Source: Pomacea canaliculata
Lineage: Eukaryota > Mollusca > Gastropoda > Architaenioglossa > Ampullariidae
DNA length: 64,000 nt
NCBI RefSeq assembly: GCF_003073045.1
Contig: NC_037594.1
Location: forward strand, 19,350,927-19,414,926
Reading direction: 5' to 3'
Numbering within the stretch: the stretch's first letter is position 1; each line of letters opens with the position of its first letter. Below, piece by piece: positions 25,301-37,308 of the stretch. The notes beneath the pieces were generated by a model. It did no database searches. It was not told the origin of the DNA and saw nothing but the letters and a program-made list of their open reading frames with translations. Made by a program: the position numbers and the translations under genes.

Positions 25301-28300
25301 TTTTCTGTACTTAAATAATTATCTTGAAAAGTACTAAATGATCTAACTTTTGTTTTGTTTTTCCTAGTGAGGCAGAATTTACTTTCCTCTAACTTGTAGC
25401 CTTTTCTTTAAAAAAAAATGTATCGAAAAATTGCACAATTTTATGTCATAATGACAGAGTGATAATGTCACAGCAAAGCTTTACCAGGTTGATAAAGAGT
25501 TAAATTTTATTTACATTTATTTTCATTTTTTTTTAAATTTATTTTCTTTTTGGACAGATGAGCGTCTGAGTCCAGTAGCTGCGGATATCAAACTTGAAAC
25601 AGAGAGTGACTTGGGATCTGATGATGATATAACTTCACACATAGGTCAGCCCTACAAACCTAGGCGAGCACTTAAATTAGCCATAAGGGATTGGTTAGAG
25701 GAGTTCAAAGTCACACGCCACCCACCCAGAAGAAATGTGCCTTTAAACTTACCTTTACCCTTTGGTGTACCACCAGAGGTGCCTTCGGGAATGCCATCTA
25801 TGGCACCACCACCACCATCCTTGTCTACCCTATCAGCCTTGTCAACACCACTGTGTCTACCTATTGCCAATGGACTTCCTCCTGTCAGCATACCAGTTCC
25901 TGACATTGTGAAGACCTGCACCATCACCACACCTACCACCATCACCCCATCAACCTCTTTAGCTTGTAGTGCTTCAGGTCATATGGAGATCCTCCCTCTT
26001 ATGGTTGCCAGTTCCAGTATTACACCTTGCCTGGATCCTGCTTCTGGTATTCTGGCCAGCCCATCAAATCTGATCCCATTGTCACAACCTGTCAATGCTC
26101 TGGCACAGGACTGTTCGCCCACAGAACTGGACAATCTCTCTGACTCCAGTACTGAAATGGAAGCTATGGAGTGTGTCCCATGTTCATCAAATGTGACCCC
26201 TACCATGGCTTCTGGTGCCAGCAAAGCAGACTCTGTTGAGAGCTTGATGCAGGTGGAAGTGTGCAGTAACTGTGATAATAATAAACCTGAAAATTCTTTA
26301 CCAGAGCTTGTTCCAGATACAGTGACAATAGACGACATTTGCCTGTTGGTGGATTTCTTCTATCTGCCTTTTGAGTATGGATCTAAGTCTATATATGTGT
26401 TAAATTCTCTTAACTGGCTGATTGAAAATTTGCATCAAGTCAAACGGAACAGGAGAGATACTGATGAGGTAAGTACTTGATTTTGACCCAGAGTTGTTTT
26501 TTTAAAAAAGGGTTCTTCAGATCTTGTTGCATGCAACTTTGCAGTTACTTTTGAACAAACTCCAATAAAAATATGAATTTAAGAAATATATTGTCAGAAA
26601 AAAGGCTAAGCTTTCTCCCCACCTTTACAATAAAGTTTTTTTTTTTACAGTTCACTTCTGTAGAAAGTCCTCTTTGAAGCCTTCCGTCAGATTCAAAGCT
26701 CCAACATAAACACCACACATTAGTCTTTTCCAGGTTGCCACCCCTCTTAAAGGTAAACAAGATGTAATACACGGGTATACCAAGAATGCATGGATCAAAG
26801 AAAAGAAAAAAATCCTGGACAGAAAATTACAAGCCTAAAAAAATCTAATAGTCAGCTTAAATTTACATTTTAAATCAGATATTCCCCAAATTACATTTAG
26901 TCCAATAACTCAGATTCAAAAACAAAACTGACACAGACTTGGCTCAACAGGTTTTTATAAGAATAATTTATACTTTTAATAAGTCTGGTCAGGACTTCTC
27001 AACACAGTACCAAGGAAAACTGTCAGGTTCCTCTCGCCCCAGTCATGGCCACAAAGCTGCAGAAAAAGTGGCTGTCATAAGACCCTCATATCCATGCACT
27101 CCCATGCAAACCACTTGCCATTGGCCTGTCTTTTCCTTTTCCCATTCTCATCCAAACAATTAAAAATATCAGCAGCTGTTCTGCTTACCCTTTTTTCTTT
27201 GTGGCTTACCTCAGTCACACACACTTATACATCTACTAGAAAGGTCTAGACCAGGCACGTCAAACTGAGGGCCAGGTGTGTTGCAGTTGTGTTGTCATGA
27301 GGACCGCACAGTTTTACAGTGTCTTGTGTGGGCCACAGGTCTGCTTCCAAAGGGCTGCATGTTTGACATGCCTTGTTTAGACAGACTGGGTAAAAACAGC
27401 ACAGGGTCAAATATCCATAATATCATTGTCAGCCAATAGGAAGCACCCCCTCCAACCCCCCCACACACACAATGGCTACAAAATTTAATTTTAAACACTT
27501 TCACTGTGGTAGTTTTCCTTACTGCATATCTACTCATTAACAGTATTAACCACCAACACTGTCACCATTACAAACCATCATGGGTGCTGAGTTCTCAGAA
27601 TGCCTCTCTGCCCAAATCTAATACATTCTTCTTGTTTCAACAAATGAACTATTTCAGTATTTAGACCCACAGTTCTAAATTCCCTGCTAGTACACTTTTG
27701 GCATAAACAGATACATAGAACTTTTTCAAAATACCACAATATCTTTTCCAAAAATACTTTTAGCAGGTTGACTGCATGTTTGTGTGTGTTGCACAAGGTG
27801 AATAGTATCTGAATAGAATGGAGAATAGAACCTACTGCAATATAGCAATTATCATTATTTATCAGAAGTCAAGGGTTGATCCCTGCCATTCACATGCCAT
27901 GCTCTAGACCAGTGGTTCTCAAAGTGTGGTCCGCGGACATAGGTCAAGTGGTCCGCGTCTGCAGTCGTCATATGTCAGCAAAGTAATGTTTAAAGTGATG
28001 CATTCCTCGCATTAACATTTTAATTACAAATAACGAGATAGTTAGTTTTATGTCAACTTATTTAGTTTTGAATTGTAATGAAACAAATGCGGCAATTTAA
28101 ATTTGAAATTCATGGTGGTCCGCCATATTTTTTACTTAAGTAAAGTGGTCCACGGTCCGAAATACTTTGAGAACCACTGCTCCAGACATAGTGAACCAAA
28201 CTCACTTCCCCTACAACTTGTAGGCTGTGGCTGTAGGACTTTACCTTTACCGAATCAGCATTGATTTTTTTAAGGGGGGAGGGTGGGAGTCAGGGTAAAA

Positions 28301-31300
28301 GTGCTGTAATTATTTATTTTAGCTTGTTAGATCTTTCCATTTAGTGGCAGTTTAGGACTTATGTTGATGATTAGCTCAGTTTTAATCATCTTTAAGACAA
28401 CTTACAAAAACTATTCCTGAGAAATTCATTTGTTTGGGTTGCGAAATTTCAAATGGGAACTAAAAAGAAGGAACAAAATGAGATGGCTAGAAAGATGGTT
28501 AGCTTGGGTCTTTTCTGATCATTGTAAATTTCATCATTATTAATATGTCTCTTTATGAAAAAAATTGATATGCAGAAAGAAATCATTTTTGGATAAATTT
28601 AAATAATGCTTGTACTTTCAGTTTAAGGCATGGGAGACTCAGGCTGATGACTTTGAAAAGGTGGTTGTTGCAACTGATCGCTTGCTAAAGAGACTATTTT
28701 ATTCATCCAATAAGTCCTTGTTGTGCAGTCTGCATACTTACCTATGGGATTTAAAGAGCACCCTGTCAGTCTGTCTTGCCTACGTCAAATGGCTTAGTAA
28801 GTGTCACAAACATTTTGTGATATTTATGAAACATTTTGATATTTCTTTTTACATTATTAAGTGGTAGTAGAAAGCGAGATAAAATCATTTAACTATGTAA
28901 AGGTGAAACTGATGAACAGACAACTCCATTCTCTTATTCAGTCAGAATTTTTATTTTTTTGCCTTTAATGCATTGTGAATTTGATGTGAATTTGTGCATC
29001 TGATTTGTGGACTTTTTGGATATTAGAAGAATGCAGCTTGGGGTCAGTTGTTCAGCAGGCGCCACCCTCTCTTATTCCCTGCAGTACACCTTTTCCTTAT
29101 TCTCCTTTTCTTATTGTTTTGACTGCTTATCCAGTTTCTCCCTGCCTGCAGTGAGCATATAAATAATGGGAACCTGCGCCCTAACGAAAATGTCATTATC
29201 ATCCATCATCTTTGCATGATTTAAAATGTTCCATTTGTGTTTCTTTAGTTCTTAACTTATTGAAATATCATCTACGACAGTGGGACTTTAAATTTGTTTC
29301 TGCTGAACAAGTTAGGGAGATTAGTATAAATCATTATTTGTCTCAGTTGAAGTCATGTAGAGAAGGAAAAAAAGACTGCTGCAAACATGCAAAATGCTTT
29401 TCTAATATGTAATTAGAGGGAGTAGTGAGGGGGAGAATCAACAGCAAAAATCACTTTACAAGGTTGTAATTGCTTTGTGCACATTATCATATTATTGACC
29501 ATTGAACAAAACAACCTTTGTTTCAGAAAATGGTTTGATACCAGATGTTTCACTGCTGCCAAGTACAAAGGTCACCACATGTGCGTATACACTCAGTGTG
29601 CTAAAGTGTTGTTTATCTCCCACACAGCCCTACACCACAAAAATAAATATTTTTAAGTAATGTTAACTAATATTTTAAAGTTTCACCTACTCCTTTGTAC
29701 AGCCATATGGTTTCAAAGACTGCTAGTTATATGATTTTGCTTTACTTACCTTTGAGAGTATGTTGATGGTAAACATTGGTAAACATGACTGAGCTGGAAC
29801 ATTCTTGCAACATCCCTCCCTTGTGCATCCAGGAAAGGTGCATCACAAAAATGTGTGATTTATCATAAGTATTTGCAACCCATATTACTTACTTGAGTAT
29901 TTTTATTTCATTTTGCTTTTCATTCTGAGAATGTTATTTATCACAGTTGTGTTTCAGACTTTAAAAAAAGGAGTCTGCAGAATGTACAGAAAAATAAGAT
30001 TTTTGCATACTTGTGCTTTTGTTCTCTTTCATGCAATATTTTTTTGTTCAGTGCATCACTAATGCACCCTCAGATTCTCTTTCAGTCATTACATCTTTTT
30101 TCTGTGTCTGACTTTGAGGAGGTTAGATTTGTGTTTCAAAGTTGCAGTAAGATTTCATTGGATGCAGTTAGTGAATGTGACTGAGGACTAATGAATTCTC
30201 TCTTGCCACATAGTCACTTGAGTCACTTTTACATAGTCCTTTTAGGAAAGAAACTGCTTTTCAAGCCAAAATGTGCTGTTTATTTAAGTTTCTTTTCAAA
30301 AACCTAACATCCAGTGGTATTCAGTAGTCCCAGTGTTAGTGTTTCCGCATATGTAGTGTGTCACCATGACAAAGATTTTTAACATTTTCAGGCATTCTGA
30401 AATGTTTAGATGTTTGCTTTATATTTCAAAAACATTTTCATGTCAGTAATTTTTTTTTATTCTGGTTTGTGCATAAATTATTGGTGTAGGGCTAAGTGGG
30501 AAGTAAATGAGTGTAGTAAAATAAAGTTAACATAAAGATACATGAGAAGAGTGTGTTCTAGACTTTTGCGAAATACAAACCCTAGTGAGAAAAGAATAAA
30601 GAAAGTTCAGACAGCATTCTTCATTTCATCATTGATGTTATGTGGAAAGAGAGAACCCATTTTTCTGCATTAGGATAGCACTGAAATTCGCTTTGTAAAA
30701 CTGCATTAAAGGCTTTACTCAAGGTGTTCTGCTTTTGCCCTATTAAAAACAGAGCAAGCCAGTCTTTAAGTAGAACTTTCCTGGAGGTACTTGAAATTTT
30801 ACCCATTTTGACCTGACACCAAAGAATATTTACTGTCTAAACAGGATTGTGTAAAAACTTGCTTTTTTAAATAAGAAATAAATAAGTGAAGCAGAGCACC
30901 TTTACCTGCTGCTAAAAACTGCAAATGAAATGAGTATGTTCTATAGAGCAAGGGAGCCCTCACAACGAGGAACCCCCATGCTTATGTTAAATCTTTCCTG
31001 ACCAACATACTCTCAGTGGGGATGCGACTGCTTGAGCTAAGGAAAGGAATTATTTTTTTAACAAGAGTTTGAAAACGCTTGGTTGCTGTACACTGGTGTC
31101 GGATAATTTTAGCCCTGATATTTCATTAACTCACACGGGTGCACTGCTTAATAAGTGATGCTTGGTAGTCACTAATATTAGCTTTTCTTGCATGAACAAC
31201 GCAATTCCAATATTTCAGGGTGTCTGGGAAATGAACTTGATGGTTATTTCAGGAATTTGGATAATTTTATCTGTTTAGTCCATTAAAGCAACACCTGGAA

Positions 31301-34300
31301 ATCAAATGAGACATGACTGAACCAAGAGCACCTTACTCATTTCTTTCTATTCCAATGTAAACAGGGTTTTCTGAAGGCTATAAGGAAGCCTTTGTGAGTG
31401 GAGATATGGAGCCCTGGGTTTTTCGAGGTGGCCTTCAGCATGAGCTGCAAGTATGTATTCATTGTAATGATGCCATTCATCTGTAAAACCCAGACGAGGA
31501 AGAGAATTTCATGATGCAGCTCATCTTATAGATTTTTCTTGTAAAGTGTTATTCTAACCACTTGAATTGTTTCAGAAAGCAATCGTGTCCATGCTGTTGC
31601 ACCAAAAGTACACCTCAGGTCTTTTCTCAACAGGACTTTGTGTGTACTGATGTAGGGAAGTCAGAGTAAATGAAATGGTCTTGCCTGGAATCAGTTTTCA
31701 GTAAGGAAGCAAGTTTAATACATATTTCCTTGCTGTCAGTCTCACTTTTGTGAAATATATATTTTTAAATTTATGAATCATATAAACAGTCCAAAAGTAT
31801 ATGTGCCTATAAGAAACAATTCAAAAGCGAAATCTTTGAATTAAATAATGATTTCATATAAGGCCATTACATTTACACTTGAGTTGTTTCCAGTGGTGAA
31901 CATGAATCTGCCTGGCTTGCACGGGAAGATCAGTCGAATCGCTTCATGACCGTATTTTTCTCTTCCACAGAATTTGCATTTTTTATAGAAAGGAAACTTG
32001 CACATGGTTTGTTCTTAGAGATGTGTACAAGGCAGTGAAGCTGATCATAATCACCACAATTTATCCACGCTGTTTAGTCAACAGTCAAAAACAGTTGGGA
32101 TGAAAATAAGCAATGAAAGCTTATTTTCTTTTTTTGGGATGGGGGAGGAAGGGAATGCTGATTGGCTTTTCCCACTTTCCTTTTCTTTGTTGTTGTTGGT
32201 GGGAATAGGTTATTATAGTATGTAGTCAAAAACGTGGGCAATTAATGAGAGATGAATCAGCAATCATTGTGAATGATAACAAAAAGAACCATGAGCAAGT
32301 TACCATATTCTAATGGTCCTGAGAGATTTTGGTGCAATGGCATTGGCAGAAGAGGACAGAAAGATCACAGTTTTTTTTTATTATTTTTTTATTTATTTTT
32401 TTTTTAACTGCACTGCTCAGAATTAATTCAGAGATGTGACTTAAATTGCCCTCAAACCTCATCTGTCCCTAAATGTTTATGTCGCATTGAATTGATCATC
32501 TACCCCCACATTTTTTCATTTAAGCTTTTATGGGTTGCATGCTACCTGATCAGTGCATTTTGGCCAAACATTCCTGTCTGCTTTTGTTTATTTATTAATT
32601 TTATTTATTTTTATATCATCGATATAGCAAGAGATAAGTTTAAAATATCTCCCAGTACTTTATGCAAGTGACAAAATATGTTAAGTCCACCGTCACATCT
32701 CTGCCTAAAGAAGCGTCAGGGGAAATAAATATGCTCCCCTGCATGCAGTAAGTAAAGAGCTTGTGTAGTAGTCAGTGTTGTGTTGGTCTTTGTCTTGTTT
32801 GCCAAGTGTAGAGATGGCTTTAGAAACAATTCCCAAAGCTGCTTGGTCCATCTTTCAGTGAAGATTAAGTAACAGTCTAGTAAATGAGTGCCAAAAAAAG
32901 TCCATGGAAATATTTGTAGATTTTCTGTACTGGAGCTGCTTATTTGCAGTTATTTGCATGAACAGGCTGCTATTGCCTTCTTTCAGCAAAACATTTTCTT
33001 TCTAGTGTAATTAGGGATGCTTGTTAACATTTTTTCCGATGCTGCTGAAAAAGTAAATCCTCATGATATAACCAGAGGTTTTGGGAACCTGTGACTATAT
33101 GGAAAATGCTCATTATGCATAAAAAATGAAACTTCCATTTTGAGAGAGCTTTTTGAATGTAGCTTTCTTGTGTTTGAAATAATATGCATGCTTGATAGAA
33201 AATTAAACTTTTGTTGTATTAGAGACAAACCTGCCTGTACAGCTTTGACTGCCACTGTTCATATTTTAGCTTTATGCCTGGCATTAATTTAGTTGTTTGT
33301 TTTAACAGCGACTGTTGCCACTAGCAACGGCTCATGACTTGTTTTTCATCAGACCGCCAGATATTATCGTGCCTTTAACTGCACGATTCCGACTATATCG
33401 CTCAGAAGATGAGGTACAGTATTGAAAGATTCACATGATTTGGTGTTGTGAAAAATGTACATGTATATAAAGAGTTATGATGTTAAATGTTTCCCTTGGA
33501 TATTATTATCACCTGCTCAGACATGCAGTGTTTTACAGAGTTGAGTCTGTTGAGATTATGTATATATAGACAATAAGTATTATTTACAGTTTCTTTGACA
33601 AAAGGCAATTACTTTTGTATTGTTGAAATAGTATATGGATGTTTCTAAAATAAACTTTTGTTTGAAAGGAATAAAACTTAAAATGAACTCTTTAGAGGAA
33701 CAGAATATAAAATCTGTTATAAAGGAACAAATATATGACATCTGCCTGAAGACATGTGATGATGGAATGGATGGAACAGATGTGTTTCCTGAAAATCCTA
33801 GGCTTATTGGCGACAGGTGGGTGACAGAATGTGCATGTTGATAAAAAGCACAGATACAAAAAAAATTCATGTTCAGCACTTTGTGGTAGAGAATGAATGT
33901 TCCATCCTAATAAAATATGGGTGTCTTAAGTGACAGTTCCGTACCACAGTTATTAGATTTAACTGAAACTGAGCAGCAACAAGAAAATGATGTGTCACCC
34001 TCAGTAGCACTATTTAACAGACATCGCTATCTCTTTCTCCTGCTTCTCAGGTTGGTGGGACGGTTCTTGGCACTGTCACCAGAATTCTGCTTTGTGGTGG
34101 AGGATGAGCAAGGTGTATGTGGCTATGCACTAGGTGCTCGTGATGCCAAGGAGTTTTTGGCTTGCAGTCAGTCATCATGGGTGCAAGCCATGTGTGAAAA
34201 ATATCCGAAGCCACTCAAAGATGACTTGTCACCAGCTGAGGTATTGCACCTTAAAAATGAGAAAAGCATGTTCATTTATTAGTTTTGTTTTTTTATTTGC

Positions 34301-34972
34301 TCATTTGGGACCTACTTATTATGATATTTTAAGTCTACTGGTCTCAAGGTAAAAGCTGCATGATTTCACACTGAGAATGGGAGATACTAAGGACCAGTAA
34401 TACATAGTTCCTATGTTTATCTGTAGCAAAGAAAGATCGGGAAATGGTGACCTGTCGTCTTCTTTACAATCAGCAGCTGGAAAAAAAGCTGACTAATAAT
34501 AGTATTACTATAATAGTAATATGTCAAAAGCATAAATGCAACAAGGCTGCCATTTGTGATTGTGTGTGTGGTTATTTAAACACTCGAAGTTCTTGACACT
34601 TTAATTTTGAGTGATTTGATTTATTTGAACTGCTAATAATAGAAAACCACATTCTGGGTTACAATGCAGGAGGTGATGATAAGTTTCCATGGCAAGATGC
34701 TTGAGGTGCCAGATGAGGTGCACAAATGCTACCCTTCAGTCATGCGGCTTGATGTTCTTGCCCATCGTATGTGTGATCCTGCAGTTCCTCGCCGCCTGCT
34801 GGCATGCATACTGTGTGCACTGAAGGCAGTAGGCTCATATGGTGTTCATGTAGAACTCAATCCTGGAGACAAGTATATGGCTGACTTTTATGTTAAACTG
34901 GGCTTTGTTCCCATTACCACTAATGCTCAAAATCTTTCTGAAGAGGTGGTGTACATGGGACGTCCTTTTTGA
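19349..34972 (+). CDS. OGA: Protein O-GlcNAcase, tandem copy 2 (intact)
   Basis: Second GH84 O-GlcNAcase gene, about 936 aa. Exons: 19349-19412, 21849-21900, 22459-22556, 23152-23282, 23490-23658, 24095-24193, 24696-24977, 25558-26468, 28622-28796, 29527-29580, 31365-31450, 33309-33413, 33725-33816, 34051-34240, 34670-34972. All phases join. Exons 2-6 and 9-13 have the same length as in copy 1. The catalytic pair is in LFDDIE (about residues 129-130), with YAPKDDYKH and [10 protein letters not shown] (about 232-241) intact. Exon 8 is a Ser/Thr/Pro-rich linker 108 bases longer than in copy 1. The GNAT-like C-terminal domain is complete and ends VVYMGRPF. It differs from copy 1 at the N-terminus ([22 protein letters not shown] across the exon 1-2 join). 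Exon 13 has a weak polypyrimidine tract but is fixed by alignment to copy 1. Confidence 0.95.
20245..21060 (+). mobile_element. Decayed LINE reverse-transcriptase fragment in intron 1 of OGA copy 2
   Basis: Plus-strand frames give [20 protein letters not shown], then [17 protein letters not shown] and [13 protein letters not shown], then [18 protein letters not shown] and [13 protein letters not shown] runs with shifts. This order (SIGG-R, FADD, KYLG, CMRRLL) is that of the 3' half of a non-LTR retrotransposon reverse transcriptase of RTE/Jockey-like type. The catalytic FADD is altered to FADV and there are many stops and shifts, so it is a dead, 5'-truncated copy. Confidence 0.6.
27252..27374. 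mobile_element. Short hAT-type MITE in intron 8 of OGA copy 2
   Basis: The ends CAGGCACGTCAAAC and, read from the right, AAGGCATGTCAAAC form an imperfect inverted repeat. Flanks GTCTAGAC and GTTTAGAC are an 8-base target duplication with one mutation and fit the nTCTAGAn preference of hAT/Charlie-like elements. It is about 123 bases long and non-coding. The right boundary could shift by one base. Confidence 0.6.
27910..28179. mobile_element. hAT-type MITE in intron 8 of OGA copy 2
   Basis: Left end CAGTGGTTCTCAAAGTGTGG and right end (reverse) CAGTGGTTCTCAAAGTATTT share 16 matching terminal bases, the classic hAT terminus. Flanks CTCTAGAC and CTCCAGAC are an 8-base target duplication with one mismatch and fit nTCTAGAn. 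It is 270 bases with no transposase frame. Confidence 0.85.
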
Positions 34973-37106
34973 AGTGCATCAGTATGCATCATTTACTGTT
35001 TTAAGAAAGGAGCTGTTGTGTAGTAGTAAACTGATCTGTTATGACCTGCATATTTATACTCGCACAAGGATTCCTGTTAGATTCTGAGTCAGCTTGATTA
35101 AGCATTAGAAATTTTCCCATCAGTTATTTTGGACTGAGTCTAAAAGATAAGTGGAAATCGGCATCAAAATAAGTTGTGAAGTTGGACTTAATAGGATGTA
35201 GAATTTTAAGCAGATTATATAGTTTAAAACATAAAGCCGAAAAGTGCTAGGTATATGTAAATATTCCTATACATGCAAAAGCTCCTTCCACTCTACAGCT
35301 ACTTCAATTTTTTTATATTTAAGATTGGTATATCAATTGCTTAGAAGTTAAAAGGAGTGTAATGATACCTAACAAGAATAAGGTTTGCGTTTCAGCCTGA
35401 ACTTAGTCTTTTTATGTCTTAAAATTTTTTTTAAGTGCTTTATGGTTGATGCGGGGGAAAAAATTTTTAAATTGATAAAAATATTGCTGCTTTATTGTCT
35501 ATGAGAACAAATGTCACAACAGATATCGGAGACTGATCAAGCAGAAAAGGACTGCTGTTGAAGGTTTAGCTTACTTTTCCATCACATAGAACCTGGATAG
35601 ATATTTCTCTGTATATCTTGCATTGTATAGAGCATGTTTCTCACATTATAATGACATCATTTTTCTGTCCATGTGATATGCAATGCTTCTTGCCATAAAG
35701 TAATTGATGATTGGAGCTGCAGGAGTTTGTGATATGCATTTCATCAGACAAGCAACCAAGTTTTCTTGTTCCCACACAATCCTTGTGTGCCTTCATCATG
35801 GGCAAGTGCAACTGACATGTTCTGGCGTTTATGGCGTTTTTGTGTGTGTGTGTCGATTTGGCTCTGCATGAATCTGAATTATGTGCTATGACATTCTACT
35901 AAATGACTTTAAAGAACAGAGGCCTTTTAATTTAATCCTCTAAGCATATTGTCACTTTTCTAAAAACTGCAAAAGATAAACTTATAATGAACTATAATAA
36001 ATTTGAAGCAAACCAATAATATAAACTTGTAATTTAAAGTCAGACCATTTTTTTTTAAACATCCATCTCCAGCCTGAACTTGCCCAGTTTTATTTCTGGT
36101 GAATATTGATAAACAGAATCTTCAAAAGTACATGTACAGATCATGTGACCTATGAGATGTGTGGTTCTTAAATAAGTTGCTTCCATTAGTATACATTCCT
36201 GCATCTACATTCTACTGTATTCTGGTCTTCTGTTGAGCAAAGCCTTGCTGATGGATTTTTAGTTATCTCAGGAGCTTTGTCAATTTCTTCAGCAGATCTA
36301 CTGCACTGCAAGTTGAATAGCATAAGCAATGTTATGAATAGTTTAGTATGATCAAAGTATTATGTACAGCATAAGTACACTATGTTGTTCACATGACAAT
36401 GAAATCATCTAGGCTTTTCAGTGATGCATGGAAAGGGGTAATGATAAACAGCCATATGGCTATTATTTAGGATTAAGAATAATACACATTTCCAGTGCTC
36501 TAGATGGGAGCACCATAAATATTTTGTACAAAAGCAAATTAAAGATGGGCTGCTGGTTACAGAAATGAACAATATTGTTGACTTCATTGTCATGTCTAAT
36601 TTTATACATAGAAAATTAAAAGATCCATTTAAATGGAAAACATGGTCCTAAAAATGGATTATGTATCCATTCTGGCCATGACCAAAGCAGTAGGGATTAC
36701 AGGTTCATCACACTGCACCCTTTCCAGTTAATTTAGAAAATATAAATACAAAATGTCAGTTTCTGACTATTGGGCTCGCTATATACTTCAATGGAGTAAG
36801 TCACAGCGCAAAATACAGCACAAAGATTGCTTCCAACTTCCTAGATATCTTTTGACCTGATCATCAGTGAGTTTACATAGTGTGACTGGTCAATCGGCAT
36901 AGATACAGATTTCTTTCACACACACACACATAATTATGTACCCATCTGTATTTGCTACTTGTTGGTCTCATTGGTGACACAAGTTTCTGTCCCAAATGCA
37001 GATGGTACATTTTGCAAGCTCCAAGGAACAGCGAAACTGCTAAGGAATATGACCCTCTAAATATAAATGTGTTATCTCAAATGTGTGTCTATATATACAG
37101 TTTTAT
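34973..37106. other. Convergent 3' region between OGA copy 2 and the receptor gene
   Basis: AT-rich and without a gene. A plus-strand AATAAA at 35996-36001 could end OGA copy 2. The minus-strand receptor ends at 37107, so the two genes are tail to tail about 2.1 kb apart. Confidence 0.5.
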
Positions 37107-37107
37107 T
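37102..37107 (-). terminator. Poly(A) signal overlapping the receptor stop codon
   Basis: On the minus strand the end reads CCTTAAATAAAAC. The AATAAA hexamer begins with the last base of the TAA stop codon. If used, the 3' UTR would be only some 15-30 bases; other signals further down are possible. Confidence 0.4.
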
Positions 37108-37308
37108 TAAGGAGGTAGAGGTGCTCTCCTCTTGACCTTGTCAAGGGACTGCTGATTTTCATACATTCCCTCTACCATCACCATGTTCATGTAAATGTCT
37201 TCCGAGTGAACTTCTCCAGTCAGTTCTTCCGACAGAACCATGATGACTTTGGAGATGCTGGGTCGCTCACTGCTCTCTACATTCCAGCACTGTCTCATTA
37301 GGTCATAA
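37107..37308 (-). other. Receptor last exon: end of kinase lobe and SH2-docking tail
   Basis: Encodes the last kinase helices (YDLMRQCWNVESSERPSISK) and a short tail with IYMNM, then MYENQ ten residues later, then KRRAPLPP and the stop. YMNM fits both the PI3K p85 (YxxM) and Grb2 (YxN) SH2 consensus, and YENQ fits Grb2. The PLPP end could bind SH3 domains. The site preferences are established; use here is inference. Confidence 0.7.

Noticed and set aside
33917..34050. Extension of OGA copy 2 exon 14 upstream into an open frame
   Set aside because: The acceptor TTCTCAG at 34050 and alignment to copy 1 place the exon start at 34051; the upstream frame is intron that happens to be open.
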